This document shows positions 1-7,816 of a DNA stretch of 64,000 bases, piece after piece (positions within the stretch are counted from its first letter, which is position 1; each line of letters opens with the position of its first letter). The DNA comes from Halorubrum cibi (lineage in GTDB: Archaea; Halobacteriota; Halobacteria; Halobacteriales; Haloferacaceae): positions 186,001 to 250,000 of the forward strand of contig NZ_FXTD01000003.1 of NCBI RefSeq assembly GCF_900182635.1, read 5' to 3'. The notes under the pieces are model-generated. The model had not been told where the DNA came from. It did not search any database and saw only the letters and a list, made by a program, of their open reading frames with translations. Both the position numbers and the translations under genes were made by a program.

Positions 1-330
1 CATAACTATCAGGGATATTCATTGGATCTTGTTGGATCGCTAACCCACAAATTTATATATGGTTCTTTTTTATACGGGGCAACTTGCGGATTTTAACGGG
101 AAGATTATTATGGTAGTACATTATGTTCACGAATGGCGTGGTAGCTTTCGTGAAGATATGCCGTGGCGGCGACGACGGCGACCCCGCGTCCCCGATGTTC
201 GGGCCGGCGTGAGGCCCGAATCGACGTTTCGGGGCGGGGTGTGTGACGGGTTCGGTCCCGGATTCGGCCGGGACACGGACGGTGGCGTCGTCGTTTCGGC
301 CGGGCCAGCGCCGCAGGAGGGATCCAGAAC
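1..330. promoter_or_regulatory. AT-rich upstream region of glpK
   Basis: This 330-nt stretch before glpK holds no convincing gene. The first 160 nt are far richer in A and T than the rest of the window. They contain TATA-like strings at 52-60 (tttatatat) and 67-74 (ttttatac). An 8-bp inverted repeat lies at 126-154, and GC-rich DNA fills 160-330. If transcription starts near 80-100, glpK would have a long leader of over 200 nt; a start closer to the gene cannot be excluded. In some haloarchaea glycerol-3-phosphate dehydrogenase genes lie next to glpK, so a divergent gene may begin just left of the window. That cannot be seen here. Confidence 0.55.
126..154. promoter_or_regulatory. Inverted repeat, candidate operator upstream of glpK
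   Basis: TTCACGAA at 126-133 and its exact reverse complement TTCGTGAA at 147-154 are separated by 13 nt. The arm centres lie 21 bp apart, about two helical turns, so both arms face the same side of the DNA. It sits just downstream of the AT-rich TATA-like strings and about 177 nt before glpK. A dimeric repressor site for glycerol control is a reasonable guess; the protein is unknown. Confidence 0.5.
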
Positions 331-1872
331 ATGACACAGTACGTCGGTGCGATAGACCAAGGGACGACCGGAACCCGCTTCATGGTGTTCGACCACGGCG
401 GGCAGGTCGTCGCGAACGCTTACGAACAACACGAACAGATCTACCCCAATCCGGGCTGGGTCGAACACGACCCGATAGAGATCTGGGAGAACACTCAACA
501 GGTCGTCCTCGACGGGCTCGCTGACGCCGGATTGGAGGCGAACCAGCTCGACGCGATCGGGATCACGAATCAGCGCGAGACCACGATCGTGTGGGATCGC
601 GAGACCGGCCGGCCGGTCCACAACGCGTTGGTCTGGCAGGACCGCCGGACGACCGACCGGGTCGAGGAGCTTCAGGAGGCGGAGATGGTCGAGGAGATCC
701 GCGAGAAGACCGGCCTCGAGGCCGACGCGTACTTCTCGGCGACCAAGACCGAGTGGATCCTCGACAACGCCGAGCCGCTCAAGATGCAGAGTTCCCGCGG
801 CGGCGACCTCCGAGACCGCGCCCGCGAGGGCGAGCTCGTCATGGGCACGATCGACTCGTGGCTCATCTACAACCTCACGGGTAACCACATCACGGACGTG
901 ACGAACGCGTCCCGGACGATGCTGTACAACATCCGGGAGCTGGAGTGGGACGACGAGCTGCTCGAGGAGTTCGGCGTGCCGAAGGAGATGGTACCGGAGG
1001 TACGACCCTCCTCCGACGAGGAGTACTACGGCCACACGGACGCTGACGGCTTCCTCGGCGAGGAGATCCCGGTCGCGGGCGCGCTCGGCGACCAGCAGGC
1101 CGCGCTGTTCGGACAGACCTGCTTCGACGAGGGCGACGCGAAGAACACCTACGGCACCGGCTCCTTCTACCTGATGAACACGGGCACCGAGGCCGTCGAG
1201 TCCGATCACGGACTCCTGACGACCATCGGCTTCCAGATGTCCGGCGAGCCCGTCCAGTACGCGCTGGAAGGCTCGATCTTCATCACCGGCGCGGCGATCG
1301 AGTGGCTCGAGGACGTCGACCTGATCAACAACGCGGCCCAGACCGCCGAACTCGCGCGGTCGGTCGAATCGACCGACGGCGTCTACATGGTCCCGGCGTT
1401 CACGGGCCTCGGCGCGCCCCACTGGGACGGCCGCGCCCGCGGCACCATCGTCGGGATGACCCGCGGCACGAGCAAGGAGCACATCGTGCGGGCGACGCTC
1501 GAGTCGATCGCCTACCAGACGCGCGACGTGGCGGAGGCGATGGAGGCCGACTCCGGCGTGGAGACGACGAGCCTCCGCGTCGACGGCGGCGCGGTGAAGA
1601 ACAACTTCCTCTGTCAGCTCCAGTCCGACATCATCCAGACGGAGATCGCGCGACCGGAGGTGGACGAGACGACCGCGCTCGGCTCCGCGTACGCCGCCGG
1701 GCTCGCGGTCGGCTACTGGGACACCGTCGACGAGCTGCGCGACAACTGGCAGGTCGACCGCGAGTTCACGCCCGAGAAGGAGCAGGCGGAGGTCGACAAG
1801 CTGTACGACCGCTGGGGCGACGCGGTCGAGAAGTCCCTCGACTGGGCGAGAGACGACGAGGGGGACGAGTAG
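331..1872 (+). CDS. glpK: Glycerol kinase
   Basis: Phosphorylates glycerol to sn-glycerol 3-phosphate with ATP, the entry step for glycerol use in haloarchaea. The 513-aa protein is a full-length FGGY-family kinase. Visible motifs are the N-terminal phosphate-binding DQGTTGTR (residues 9-16), ITNQRET (78-84), VWQDRRT (101-107), and in the second domain GLGAPHWD with a DGGAVKNN segment. Around residues 150-167 it carries a short extra segment (KMQSSRGGDLRDRA), absent from bacterial enzymes as I recall them and typical of haloarchaeal GlpK. The ATG follows a purine-rich GGAGGGA ribosome site. The stop codon directly abuts the ATG of the next gene, so the two are almost certainly co-transcribed. 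Confidence 0.97.
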   Translation: MTQYVGAIDQGTTGTRFMVFDHGGQVVANAYEQHEQIYPNPGWVEHDPIEIWENTQQVVLDGLADAGLEANQLDAIGITNQRETTIVWDRETGRPVHNALVWQDRRTTDRVEELQEAEMVEEIREKTGLEADAYFSATKTEWILDNAEPLKMQSSRGGDLRDRAREGELVMGTIDSWLIYNLTGNHITDVTNASRTMLYNIRELEWDDELLEEFGVPKEMVPEVRPSSDEEYYGHTDADGFLGEEIPVAGALGDQQAALFGQTCFDEGDAKNTYGTGSFYLMNTGTEAVESDHGLLTTIGFQMSGEPVQYALEGSIFITGAAIEWLEDVDLINNAAQTAELARSVESTDGVYMVPAFTGLGAPHWDGRARGTIVGMTRGTSKEHIVRATLESIAYQTRDVAEAMEADSGVETTSLRVDGGAVKNNFLCQLQSDIIQTEIARPEVDETTALGSAYAAGLAVGYWDTVDELRDNWQVDREFTPEKEQAEVDKLYDRWGDAVEKSLDWARDDEGDE

Positions 1873-2958
1873 ATGAACTCCGCAGTCGCGACGGGAGTCC
1901 TCGCGCAGGCCAGCGGCTGGAACGCGGGCTCCGTCGACGCGGTGCTCGAGATCTTACTCGATCCGACCATCTGGCTCGGCGCGGCCGCAGGCGGCGCGTT
2001 CGGCGCCGCGCTCGGCGCGCTCCCCGCCTTCATCTTCACCGGCTTCCTCGTGATCGCCGGCGTCTTCGGCGGCGACGCGGCCTCAGGGGCCGGCGTCGGC
2101 GTCGGCTTCGGTCCCGTCTTCGGCCCGCACATCTCCTTCGCCGGCGGCGCGGCCGCGGCGGCGTACGCCGCCAAGAACGGCGAGATGGAGTCCGGCTTCG
2201 ACTACCACAACGCGAAGGACATCGGCTTCGCGCTCGGCAGCAAGCCGGACATCCTCGCCGTGGGTGCCGTCTTCGGCGTGTTCGGCATCGTGCTCGAACA
2301 GACGTTCCGGAACCTCGCGGTCCCGACGGACCCGATCGCCTTCACCGTCGTCGCCAGCGCCCTGTTACACCGGGCGGTGTTCGGCTATTCCGTGATCGGC
2401 GTCGTCAGCGACAAGGCGAACGGGTTCATGGACATGGGGCCCTTCGAGCGGGGCGAGATGCGCGAACCGGGCGAGATGCCCGGCGACGGCGAGAAGTCCT
2501 CGGAGGACCGCCTCGCCGTCGAGCCGTGGCTGCCGAACATGTACAAGTGGTCGCACGTCGCGGCGATCGGGCTGACCGCGGGACTCGCGGCCGCCTACGC
2601 CGCGATCCAGACCGGCAGCCCGTTCCTCGGGTTCGGGATCAGCGCGGCGACGCTCCTGTTCTTGAACCTCGGGGTGGATCGGATCCCGGTCACACACCAC
2701 ATGACCCTGCCGGGGGCGACGGCGTATCTCGCCACGGCCGGGACGGGCTACAGCCCGATCGTGGCGCTGCTCATCGCCGGGCTCTTCGGGCTGCTCGGCG
2801 CGGTCGTCGGCGAGGCGTTCCAGCGCGTCTTCTACGCGCACGGGGACACGCACGTCGACCCGCCCGCGGCCTCCATCGCGATCACGCACACGCTCATCGC
2901 GATCCTCTCCATCGCGGGGATACTCGGGTCCGCCGTGTGGGTTCCCGGAGCCATCTGA
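1873..2958 (+). CDS. Polytopic membrane protein, putative glycerol facilitator
   Basis: A 361-aa integral membrane protein beginning at the base after the glpK stop codon. It has many Ala/Gly-rich hydrophobic segments, roughly 8-10 predicted helices, and a central hydrophilic loop near residues 180-220 rich in Glu, Gly and Asp. It is not recognisable as an aquaporin: no NPA motifs are present. A homologous gene follows glpK in the glycerol operons of other haloarchaea, where it has been proposed to be a glycerol uptake protein. The zero-base spacing supports a joint role in glycerol entry, but transport activity is inferred from context only. Confidence 0.75.
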   Translation: MNSAVATGVLAQASGWNAGSVDAVLEILLDPTIWLGAAAGGAFGAALGALPAFIFTGFLVIAGVFGGDAASGAGVGVGFGPVFGPHISFAGGAAAAAYAAKNGEMESGFDYHNAKDIGFALGSKPDILAVGAVFGVFGIVLEQTFRNLAVPTDPIAFTVVASALLHRAVFGYSVIGVVSDKANGFMDMGPFERGEMREPGEMPGDGEKSSEDRLAVEPWLPNMYKWSHVAAIGLTAGLAAAYAAIQTGSPFLGFGISAATLLFLNLGVDRIPVTHHMTLPGATAYLATAGTGYSPIVALLIAGLFGLLGAVVGEAFQRVFYAHGDTHVDPPAASIAITHTLIAILSIAGILGSAVWVPGAI

Positions 2959-2978
2959 GCCGCCACCGGAACCGATTT

Positions 2979-3380
2979 TTACGCCGTCGGAAGCGCCGAG
3001 GCACACAGCAGATACGCACCACTCCCGCAGATGACCCCGACACCAACCGCGGTGACGACGCCGTGACCGAACTCGAACACGCCCACCGCGACGACCGAGG
3101 TCGCGATCAGCGCCAGCCCGGCCGCACCGTGGTGGTAGTTCCCGGCGGTCGGGTGCTCGCTAAGCGGCCGCCGCTCCGGCTCCGGGACACGGACGCTGGC
3201 GTGGTACGGAACGTACAGCCGCGCGCCGATCCCGGCCGTCGCCGCGACGATCGAGGAGAACTGTACGTCGCCGACCAGCTCTCGAACGGCCAGGAAGACG
3301 CCGATCGCGACGACCAGCGCGAGCACCTTGCTCCACCTGTCGGCGGCGACCACCGACTCGTGGAACGACCCTTCGGACAT
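2979..3380 (-). CDS. Small membrane protein of unknown function
   Basis: A 133-aa protein with about three or four hydrophobic segments (near residues 18-36, 42-58, 88-106 and 109-128) joined by short polar loops, one of them PEPERRPLSEHPTAG. It lies convergent to the glycerol operon, 20 nt from its end. I recognise no family. Codon use and composition match the neighbours, and the ATG at 3380 opens the only long minus-strand frame here. Probably a real haloarchaeal membrane protein; function unknown. Confidence 0.65.
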   Translation of the reverse strand: MSEGSFHESVVAADRWSKVLALVVAIGVFLAVRELVGDVQFSSIVAATAGIGARLYVPYHASVRVPEPERRPLSEHPTAGNYHHGAAGLALIATSVVAVGVFEFGHGVVTAVGVGVICGSGAYLLCASALPTA

Positions 3381-3488
3381 GCTCGCGGGGAAGCGGCCGT
3401 TCGGGTTAAGTGTGTGGTCGAACGTGCGGGCGGATCTCTCCTCGTCGCCGCCGAGATCGAGCGCCGCGGAGTCGATCCCGGCGGGGTG

Positions 3489-3496
3489 GATTTAAC
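3489..3496 (+). promoter_or_regulatory. TATA-like element for the 3520 gene
   Basis: GATTTAAC is centred about 28 nt before the ATG at 3520, the spacing expected for a leaderless haloarchaeal transcript. Confidence 0.5.
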
Positions 3497-3519
3497 CGCG
3501 AGCGGGGAGAGCGAGCGGC

Positions 3520-3720
3520 ATGAACACGCTGGGTCTCGAGAGGCGCGACTGGCGGAACATGGTCGTCGTCGCCGCCGTGGTGACGCTCGTCATCGCCGGA
3601 TCGGCCGAGGGGCCGCTCGGCGTCCGCGTCGTGGCCGGCGCGATAGCCGGCGCGATAAGCGCCGGCGTCTTCATGGTCTCGACGCTTCTCATCAACCGGT
3701 ACAAACCGGACCACTGGTAG
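3520..3720 (+). CDS. Small two-helix membrane protein
   Basis: A 66-aa protein. After a short polar N-terminus (MNTLGLERRDWRN) it has a hydrophobic segment at about residues 14-27 and a second, longer one at 37-57 (VVAGAIAGAISAGVFMVSTLL), then ends NRYKPDHW. A TATA-like element at 3489-3496 is ideally placed for a leaderless mRNA, which supports both the gene and its start. No family recognised and no operon partner; the next gene begins 115 nt later with its own promoter. Confidence 0.65.
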   Translation: MNTLGLERRDWRNMVVVAAVVTLVIAGSAEGPLGVRVVAGAIAGAISAGVFMVSTLLINRYKPDHW

Positions 3721-3806
3721 GGACGGGTCGACGAGTCGACCGCGGTTCGCGTCGATCCGGTCGAGCGCACCGGGATTCGCGCCGCTCCCGTCGCGGTTCG
3801 TATCGG

Positions 3807-3813
3807 TTTTATT
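3807..3813 (+). promoter_or_regulatory. TATA-like element for the Orc1/Cdc6-like gene
   Basis: TTTTATT is centred about 26 nt before the GTG start at 3836, consistent with a leaderless transcript. A GGAGGTGGGAG purine run also lies just before the start codon. Confidence 0.5.
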
Positions 3814-3835
3814 CCCGTACCGGGGAGGTGGGAGC

Positions 3836-5005
3836 GTGAACATCGACGACCGGATCGAGCGACGACTCGGATACGACACCGGGGCGGGCGTCTTCGTCGA
3901 CTTCGACGCCGTCTCTCCGGTGTTCCACCTCGAGTCGCCGATCGGTCGAGGCCCGGCGCTCGAACGCCTGCTCGACGCGTTCAGCCCGGCCTTCTCCGGC
4001 GCGCTGCCCCCGAGCACCTACGTCCACGGTCCGAAGGGGAGCGGCAAGTCCGCAGTCGTCTCCGCGCTGTTCGCCCGACTCGCGACCCACAGCGGGCCGC
4101 CGCAGGCGATCCAGACGTCGACGCGAGCCGTCGAGCCGACCCTCCCGGGGTTCGTCTACGTGGACGCCAGACGGGCCTCGACGCGGTTCCGGCTCTATCA
4201 CGACGCGCTCGCCGCCGTCAGCGACGAGACCGTCCCCGACCACGGTATCGGGACCGACGACCTCGCCGAGTCGCTCCGTGACGCGGTCCGGACGGGCCCG
4301 GACGTCGTGGTCGCGGTCGATCACACCAACGAGCCGGAGACGCCGAGCGCGTCGACCGTCGTCGAGTGGCTCACCGACGTGAGCGGTCACGTCGTGCCGG
4401 TGTGTCTCGGCCGGGAGCCGCCGGAGGAGATCGAGTGGGACCCCGACGAGGCGGTGGCGCTCTCGCGGTACCGTCGACACGTCCTCGTCGAGCTCCTGAC
4501 CAGCCGGTGTTCGACGGGGCTCGGCCGAGACGCGCTCAGCCACGATCAGGTCCGCGAGATCGGCGAGTGGGCCTCCGGCGACGCCCACGACGCGCTCGCC
4601 GCGATCGCGGGCGCGGCCATCCGCGCCGAGCGCGCGGGCGTCTCGACGATCCGACCCGAGGACGTCGACGCGGGGATCGAGGAGGTCCCGAAGCCCTGCG
4701 TCACGCTGGGACGCGTCCTCTCGCTCTCGGAGAGCCGCCGTCGACTGCTCTACGAGCTCGTGACGCTGCCCGAATCGGACCGGTCCTCAGTGAGCGTCGC
4801 GACGGAGACGATCGCCTCTCGGCGGCGCGTCGACCTGTCGGCGTCCACCGTGCGTCGCGTGCTCTACGAACTCGCGGACGCGGGCCTGCTCGATCGGGTG
4901 ACCGTACAGCGGGACGGCGGCAAGGGGCGACCGCCGAGCCGACTCGTCCCGCGGTTCCCGACGCTCGTCTACCGCGAGCTGTTCGACCGGTCGGCCCGCG
5001 CCTGA
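3836..5005 (+). CDS. Orc1/Cdc6-like AAA+ ATPase with atypical ATPase motifs
   Basis: A 389-aa protein with the layout of archaeal Orc1/Cdc6: an AAA+ domain and a C-terminal winged helix. Walker A is GPKGSGKS (residues 65-72). The Walker B position reads VVVAVDHTN (157-165), without the usual acidic second residue. The sensor-2 region reads SGDAHDAL (247-254), where replication initiators usually have an arginine (GDAR). The winged helix spans about 296-377. The GTG start fits a TATA-like element at 3807-3813. True initiators sit beside origin repeats; no such repeats are seen here. It is therefore more likely a divergent paralogue, perhaps acting in DNA binding or regulation, than the main initiator. 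Confidence 0.75.
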   Translation: MNIDDRIERRLGYDTGAGVFVDFDAVSPVFHLESPIGRGPALERLLDAFSPAFSGALPPSTYVHGPKGSGKSAVVSALFARLATHSGPPQAIQTSTRAVEPTLPGFVYVDARRASTRFRLYHDALAAVSDETVPDHGIGTDDLAESLRDAVRTGPDVVVAVDHTNEPETPSASTVVEWLTDVSGHVVPVCLGREPPEEIEWDPDEAVALSRYRRHVLVELLTSRCSTGLGRDALSHDQVREIGEWASGDAHDALAAIAGAAIRAERAGVSTIRPEDVDAGIEEVPKPCVTLGRVLSLSESRRRLLYELVTLPESDRSSVSVATETIASRRRVDLSASTVRRVLYELADAGLLDRVTVQRDGGKGRPPSRLVPRFPTLVYRELFDRSARA

Positions 5006-5086
5006 GTCGACGCGCTCGTCGTGCCGATCGACGGGTCTCCCCCGTCGAACGGAAGACAGTTGCCGTCGGCGACCCGGCGTGTCCAC

Positions 5087-5770
5087 ATGGTTCCACCCCT
5101 CGCGTTGGACATCGACGGGACGTTGACGACCCCGGACGGCCGGCTCGACCCTCGCGTCTTCGAGCTGTTGCCCGACTGGGAGGCCCCCGTGGCGCTCGCG
5201 ACCGGCAAGGCGTTCCCGTACCCCGTGGCGCTCGCGGGGTTCCTCGGCCGCGACGCCACCGTGATCGCGGAGAACGGCGGGGTCGTCCACGTCGACGACG
5301 AGACGACGATCCTCGGGGACCCCGCGGCCGCGCGCGCCGTGGTCGAGACGTTCCTCGAGCGCGGCGGCGACCTCGGTTGGGGGGGAGACGAGACGGTGAA
5401 CCGGTGGCGCGAGACGGAAGTGGCCGTCTCCGTCGACGCGGACGAGGCGCTGTTGCGCGAGGTCGCCGCGACCGCCGAGGGCGTGGAGGTCGTCGACACC
5501 GGCTACGCGTTCCACGTCAAGTCGCCGGACGTGAACAAGGGGGACGGGCTCGCGCGAGTCGCCGACGCGCTTGGCGTCGACGCGGCCGAATTCGTCGCGG
5601 TCGGCGACAGCGAGAACGACGTCTCGACGTTCGAGGCCGCCGGGGACTCCTACGCCGTCGCCAACGCGGACGGGGCGGCGACGGCGGCGGCCGACGTCGT
5701 CCTCGAGGCGGCGTACATGGACGGTACCGCGGCGGTGCTGGAGGCGTTGCGGGCCGGTCGGGAGCCGTGA
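5087..5770 (+). CDS. Archaeal-type phosphoglycolate phosphatase (HAD family)
   Basis: HAD-superfamily hydrolase predicted to dephosphorylate 2-phosphoglycolate. The ATG at 5087 gives 227 aa, the usual size, and puts the catalytic DIDGTL motif at residues 7-12; an upstream in-frame GTG at 5021 would add an unlikely low-complexity leader. Other HAD motifs are visible: ATGK (motif II), the lysine in VKSPDVNKGDG (motif III) and GDSENDVSTF (motif IV). The cap arrangement resembles the IIB subclass used by archaeal phosphoglycolate and sucrose-phosphate phosphatases, so the substrate is inferred from family. It follows the Orc1-like gene by 81 nt. Confidence 0.85.
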   Translation: MVPPLALDIDGTLTTPDGRLDPRVFELLPDWEAPVALATGKAFPYPVALAGFLGRDATVIAENGGVVHVDDETTILGDPAAARAVVETFLERGGDLGWGGDETVNRWRETEVAVSVDADEALLREVAATAEGVEVVDTGYAFHVKSPDVNKGDGLARVADALGVDAAEFVAVGDSENDVSTFEAAGDSYAVANADGAATAAADVVLEAAYMDGTAAVLEALRAGREP

Positions 5771-5777
5771 CTTCCGG

Positions 5778-6056
5778 TCAGCGGTAGGGGTATCGCCCGG
5801 TCCCGCCGCACTCTCGACACCGGACGACCACCCGACCGGGACCGAGCCGGACCCGGCTGGTCTTGCCCGGTCGGAGGTACACGTCGCAGTCGTCGCAGGT
5901 CTTCCGCTCGAACTCGCGGGGGACGCCACAGCGGTTCCGCTCGGCGATCCGCCTCGCGAGGCGGACGTACTCCCGCGCCCGGTCGTACTCGTCGTCGACG
6001 ACCGCCTCGCGGGCGAGCCCGAACAACCGCTCGATCCGCTCCTCGGGAATCCCCAT
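5778..6056 (-). CDS. rnp4: Ribonuclease P protein component 4 (Rpp21/Rpr2)
   Basis: Protein subunit of RNase P, which trims the 5' leader of precursor tRNAs. The 92-aa protein has an N-terminal helical part and two zinc-binding knuckles, CDDC (residues 54-57) and CREC (80-83), matching the Rpp21 zinc ribbon; another cysteine is at 43. I chose the ATG at 6056 (MGIPEERIERL) rather than the upstream one at 6173, because the extra 39 residues would be low-complexity and would run back towards the divergent gene. It is convergent with the phosphatase, which ends 7 nt away. Confidence 0.9.
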   Translation of the reverse strand: MGIPEERIERLFGLAREAVVDDEYDRAREYVRLARRIAERNRCGVPREFERKTCDDCDVYLRPGKTSRVRLGPGRVVVRCRECGGTGRYPYR

Positions 6057-6182
6057 GCGCTCTCGGTGACTCCCCGTCCCAAAGGCGTTGTCGTCCTCGG
6101 TCGGGTCGTCCTCCCGAGCCGCCCCACCGAGCCGCCCCACCGACCCGCATCCTTTTTGAACGGTCCACGCCAACCCGCCTCC

Positions 6183-6383
6183 ATGAAGGAATCCCTGATG
6201 GACGTGATCTGCTGTCCGCTCGACAAGGCCGACCTCGAACTCGACGTCGACGAGCGGGACGACGGAGAGATCCTGGAGGGGACGCTCACGTGTACGGAGT
6301 GCGGGGAGGTCTACCCGATCGAGGACGGGATCCCGAACCTCCTCCCGCCGGACATGCGCGAGGAGGAGGAGACGGCCGCCTGA
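6183..6383 (+). CDS. Trm112-family zinc-binding protein
   Basis: A 66-aa protein starting MKESLMDVICCPLDKADLEL, the hallmark of Trm112/YcaR-type proteins. These are small activators that stabilise SAM methyltransferases acting on tRNA, rRNA and release factors. Cysteines at 10-11 and in CTECG (37-40), followed by YPIEDGIPNLLP, complete the zinc ribbon. An internal ATG at 6198 is possible but would remove part of the conserved start. Several SAM methyltransferases lie in the window (7813, 54148, 58054), but which one it activates cannot be told. Confidence 0.85.
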   Translation: MKESLMDVICCPLDKADLELDVDERDDGEILEGTLTCTECGEVYPIEDGIPNLLPPDMREEEETAA

Positions 6384-6516
6384 AAGCGGAACTACGTGAC
6401 CGTCTGGAAGCGAAATACGCCGCTGCGTCGGCGAAATCGAGGAAACATCCCTTGCGGTTGAAACGACTCCCTCTCTCGGTTGTTTCGTCCGTGCTGTCCG
6501 GAGTGCCCTCGGACGA

Positions 6517-7290
6517 TCACACCACCCGCGGCTCCGGCATCAGGGCCTCGAACTCGCGGGCGTCGAGCCACTCCAGCAACCGGACGAGCTGGTCGGCGGC
6601 GGCCTCGAACAGCCGTTCGGCCTTCTCCGGCGTGACGTCGGTCGGGTCGCCGAAGGCACCGTTCGCGGAGTTGTCGACCGCGTCGTAGAAGGTTCGCGCG
6701 CCGTGGACCATCGTCTCCGCGTCCCCCATGTCCGGGAGCCCGCCGTCGCGGGCGGCCTCGAACTCCTCGGGGTGGACGAGATCGGGCGCGAGATGGGTGA
6801 TCATGGCGGTCTCCTTCGGGCCGGCGTGGGGACCGTTCCGTTCGAACAGGTCATCGACGAGCTCCGGGATCGACTCGTCCCACATCCACTCGATCGCGTA
6901 CATCGTCCCGTCCTCATGGAGCCGGCGGCCGACCTCCCGGAGGTGGTCGACGTTGCCGCCGTGAGCGTTGACGTAGACGACGCGGTCGATCCCGTGGTAC
7001 GCGAGGTTGCGAGTGAAACTCTCGACGTAGTCGCGGAACTCCGGCGGGTCGACCCACAGCGTGCCGGGGAACTGGCGGTGGTGCGGGCTGACGCCGATGT
7101 CGACGGTGGGCGTGCGAGGGAAGCCGGTCTCCTCGGCGGCCGCGGTCGCGAGCCCCTCCGCGATGAGGTGGTCGGTCGCGAGCGGGAGGTGCGGCCCGTG
7201 CTGTTCGGTCGAGCCGAGCGGCACGATCGCGGTGGAGGAGCCCTCGAGTCGATCGCCGAGTTCCGGCCAGGTGTGGTCCGCGAGGTACAT
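6517..7290 (-). CDS. Creatininase-family amidohydrolase (possible ArfB deformylase)
   Basis: A 257-aa member of the creatininase/MftE/ArfB family. Metal-binding and catalytic motifs are clear: STEQHGPHLPLATD (E29, H31, D40), HHRQFPGTLW, NAHGGNVDHL and the GPKETAM segment. In archaea this family includes ArfB, which removes the formyl group from a pyrimidine intermediate in the riboflavin and coenzyme F420 pathways; that is the most plausible role, but the family also contains mycofactocin and creatinine enzymes. The start at 7290 (MYLADHTWPELG) was preferred because the upstream extension is basic, low-complexity and lies over the NAC promoter region. It is divergent from the NAC gene. Confidence 0.8.
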   Translation of the reverse strand: MYLADHTWPELGDRLEGSSTAIVPLGSTEQHGPHLPLATDHLIAEGLATAAAEETGFPRTPTVDIGVSPHHRQFPGTLWVDPPEFRDYVESFTRNLAYHGIDRVVYVNAHGGNVDHLREVGRRLHEDGTMYAIEWMWDESIPELVDDLFERNGPHAGPKETAMITHLAPDLVHPEEFEAARDGGLPDMGDAETMVHGARTFYDAVDNSANGAFGDPTDVTPEKAERLFEAAADQLVRLLEWLDAREFEALMPEPRVV

Positions 7291-7420
7291 ACCGTTCCCT
7301 GGATCTCGGTCCGTATCAAACCCCGTGAGGAGGCAGACGACCGGGGGAAACTGACGGTGGCGGTGGCTCCGTCGAAACCCTTCGTCACCCTTTTTGTGCC
7401 GCCCGGCCGAACTCCGCGAC

Positions 7421-7816
7421 ATGTTCGGAGGAGGCGGCATGAACCCGCGGAAGATGAAACAGATGATGAAACAGATGGGGATCGACGTCGAGGAGCTCGA
7501 CGCCGAGCGGGTCGTCGTGGAGACGGCCGACGGCGACCTCGTCTTCGAGGACCCGCAGGTCACGCGCATGGACGCGCAGGGCCAACAGACCTACCAGATC
7601 GTCGGCGATCCCGACGAGGTCGCCGACGCAGGCGCGGGGAGCGCGGGAGCGGTCGAGGCCGCCGATACCGACGAGGACGCCGGAGACGCGGGCGGAATCC
7701 CCGACGACGACGTTGCCCTCGTCGCGGAGCGCGCTGGCGTCCCCGAGTCGCTCGCCCGCGAGACGCTGGAGGCACACGACGGCGACCTCGCGGCCGCGAT
7801 CGCCGAGCTCGAGTGA
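7421..7816 (+). CDS. nac: Nascent polypeptide-associated complex protein
   Basis: Ribosome-associated chaperone of emerging polypeptides. The 131-aa protein begins MFGGGGMNPRKMKQMMKQMG, characteristic of archaeal NAC. It has a NAC beta-barrel at about 16-70, an acidic low-complexity linker, and a C-terminal UBA domain (about 92-131, ending LEAHDGDLAAAIAELE). A weak T-rich element lies about 28 nt upstream of the ATG. The stop codon overlaps the GTG of the next gene (GTGA), so the two are translationally coupled; this pairing recurs in haloarchaea. Confidence 0.93.
   Translation: MFGGGGMNPRKMKQMMKQMGIDVEELDAERVVVETADGDLVFEDPQVTRMDAQGQQTYQIVGDPDEVADAGAGSAGAVEAADTDEDAGDAGGIPDDDVALVAERAGVPESLARETLEAHDGDLAAAIAELE

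Noticed and set aside
127-1482. Long open frame (451 codons) on the minus strand opposite glpK
   Set aside because: It is a shadow of glpK: highly GC-rich codons keep other frames open. Its product has Arg/Val-rich low-complexity sequence and no known domain.
3720-3836. Replication origin beside the Orc1/Cdc6-like gene
   Set aside because: I searched the 115-nt spacer by eye for repeated origin-recognition boxes and AT-rich unwinding DNA and found neither.
1302-3839. 845-codon plus-strand frame across the end of glpK and the membrane protein gene
   Set aside because: It is dominated by Arg and overlaps two clear genes in another frame.
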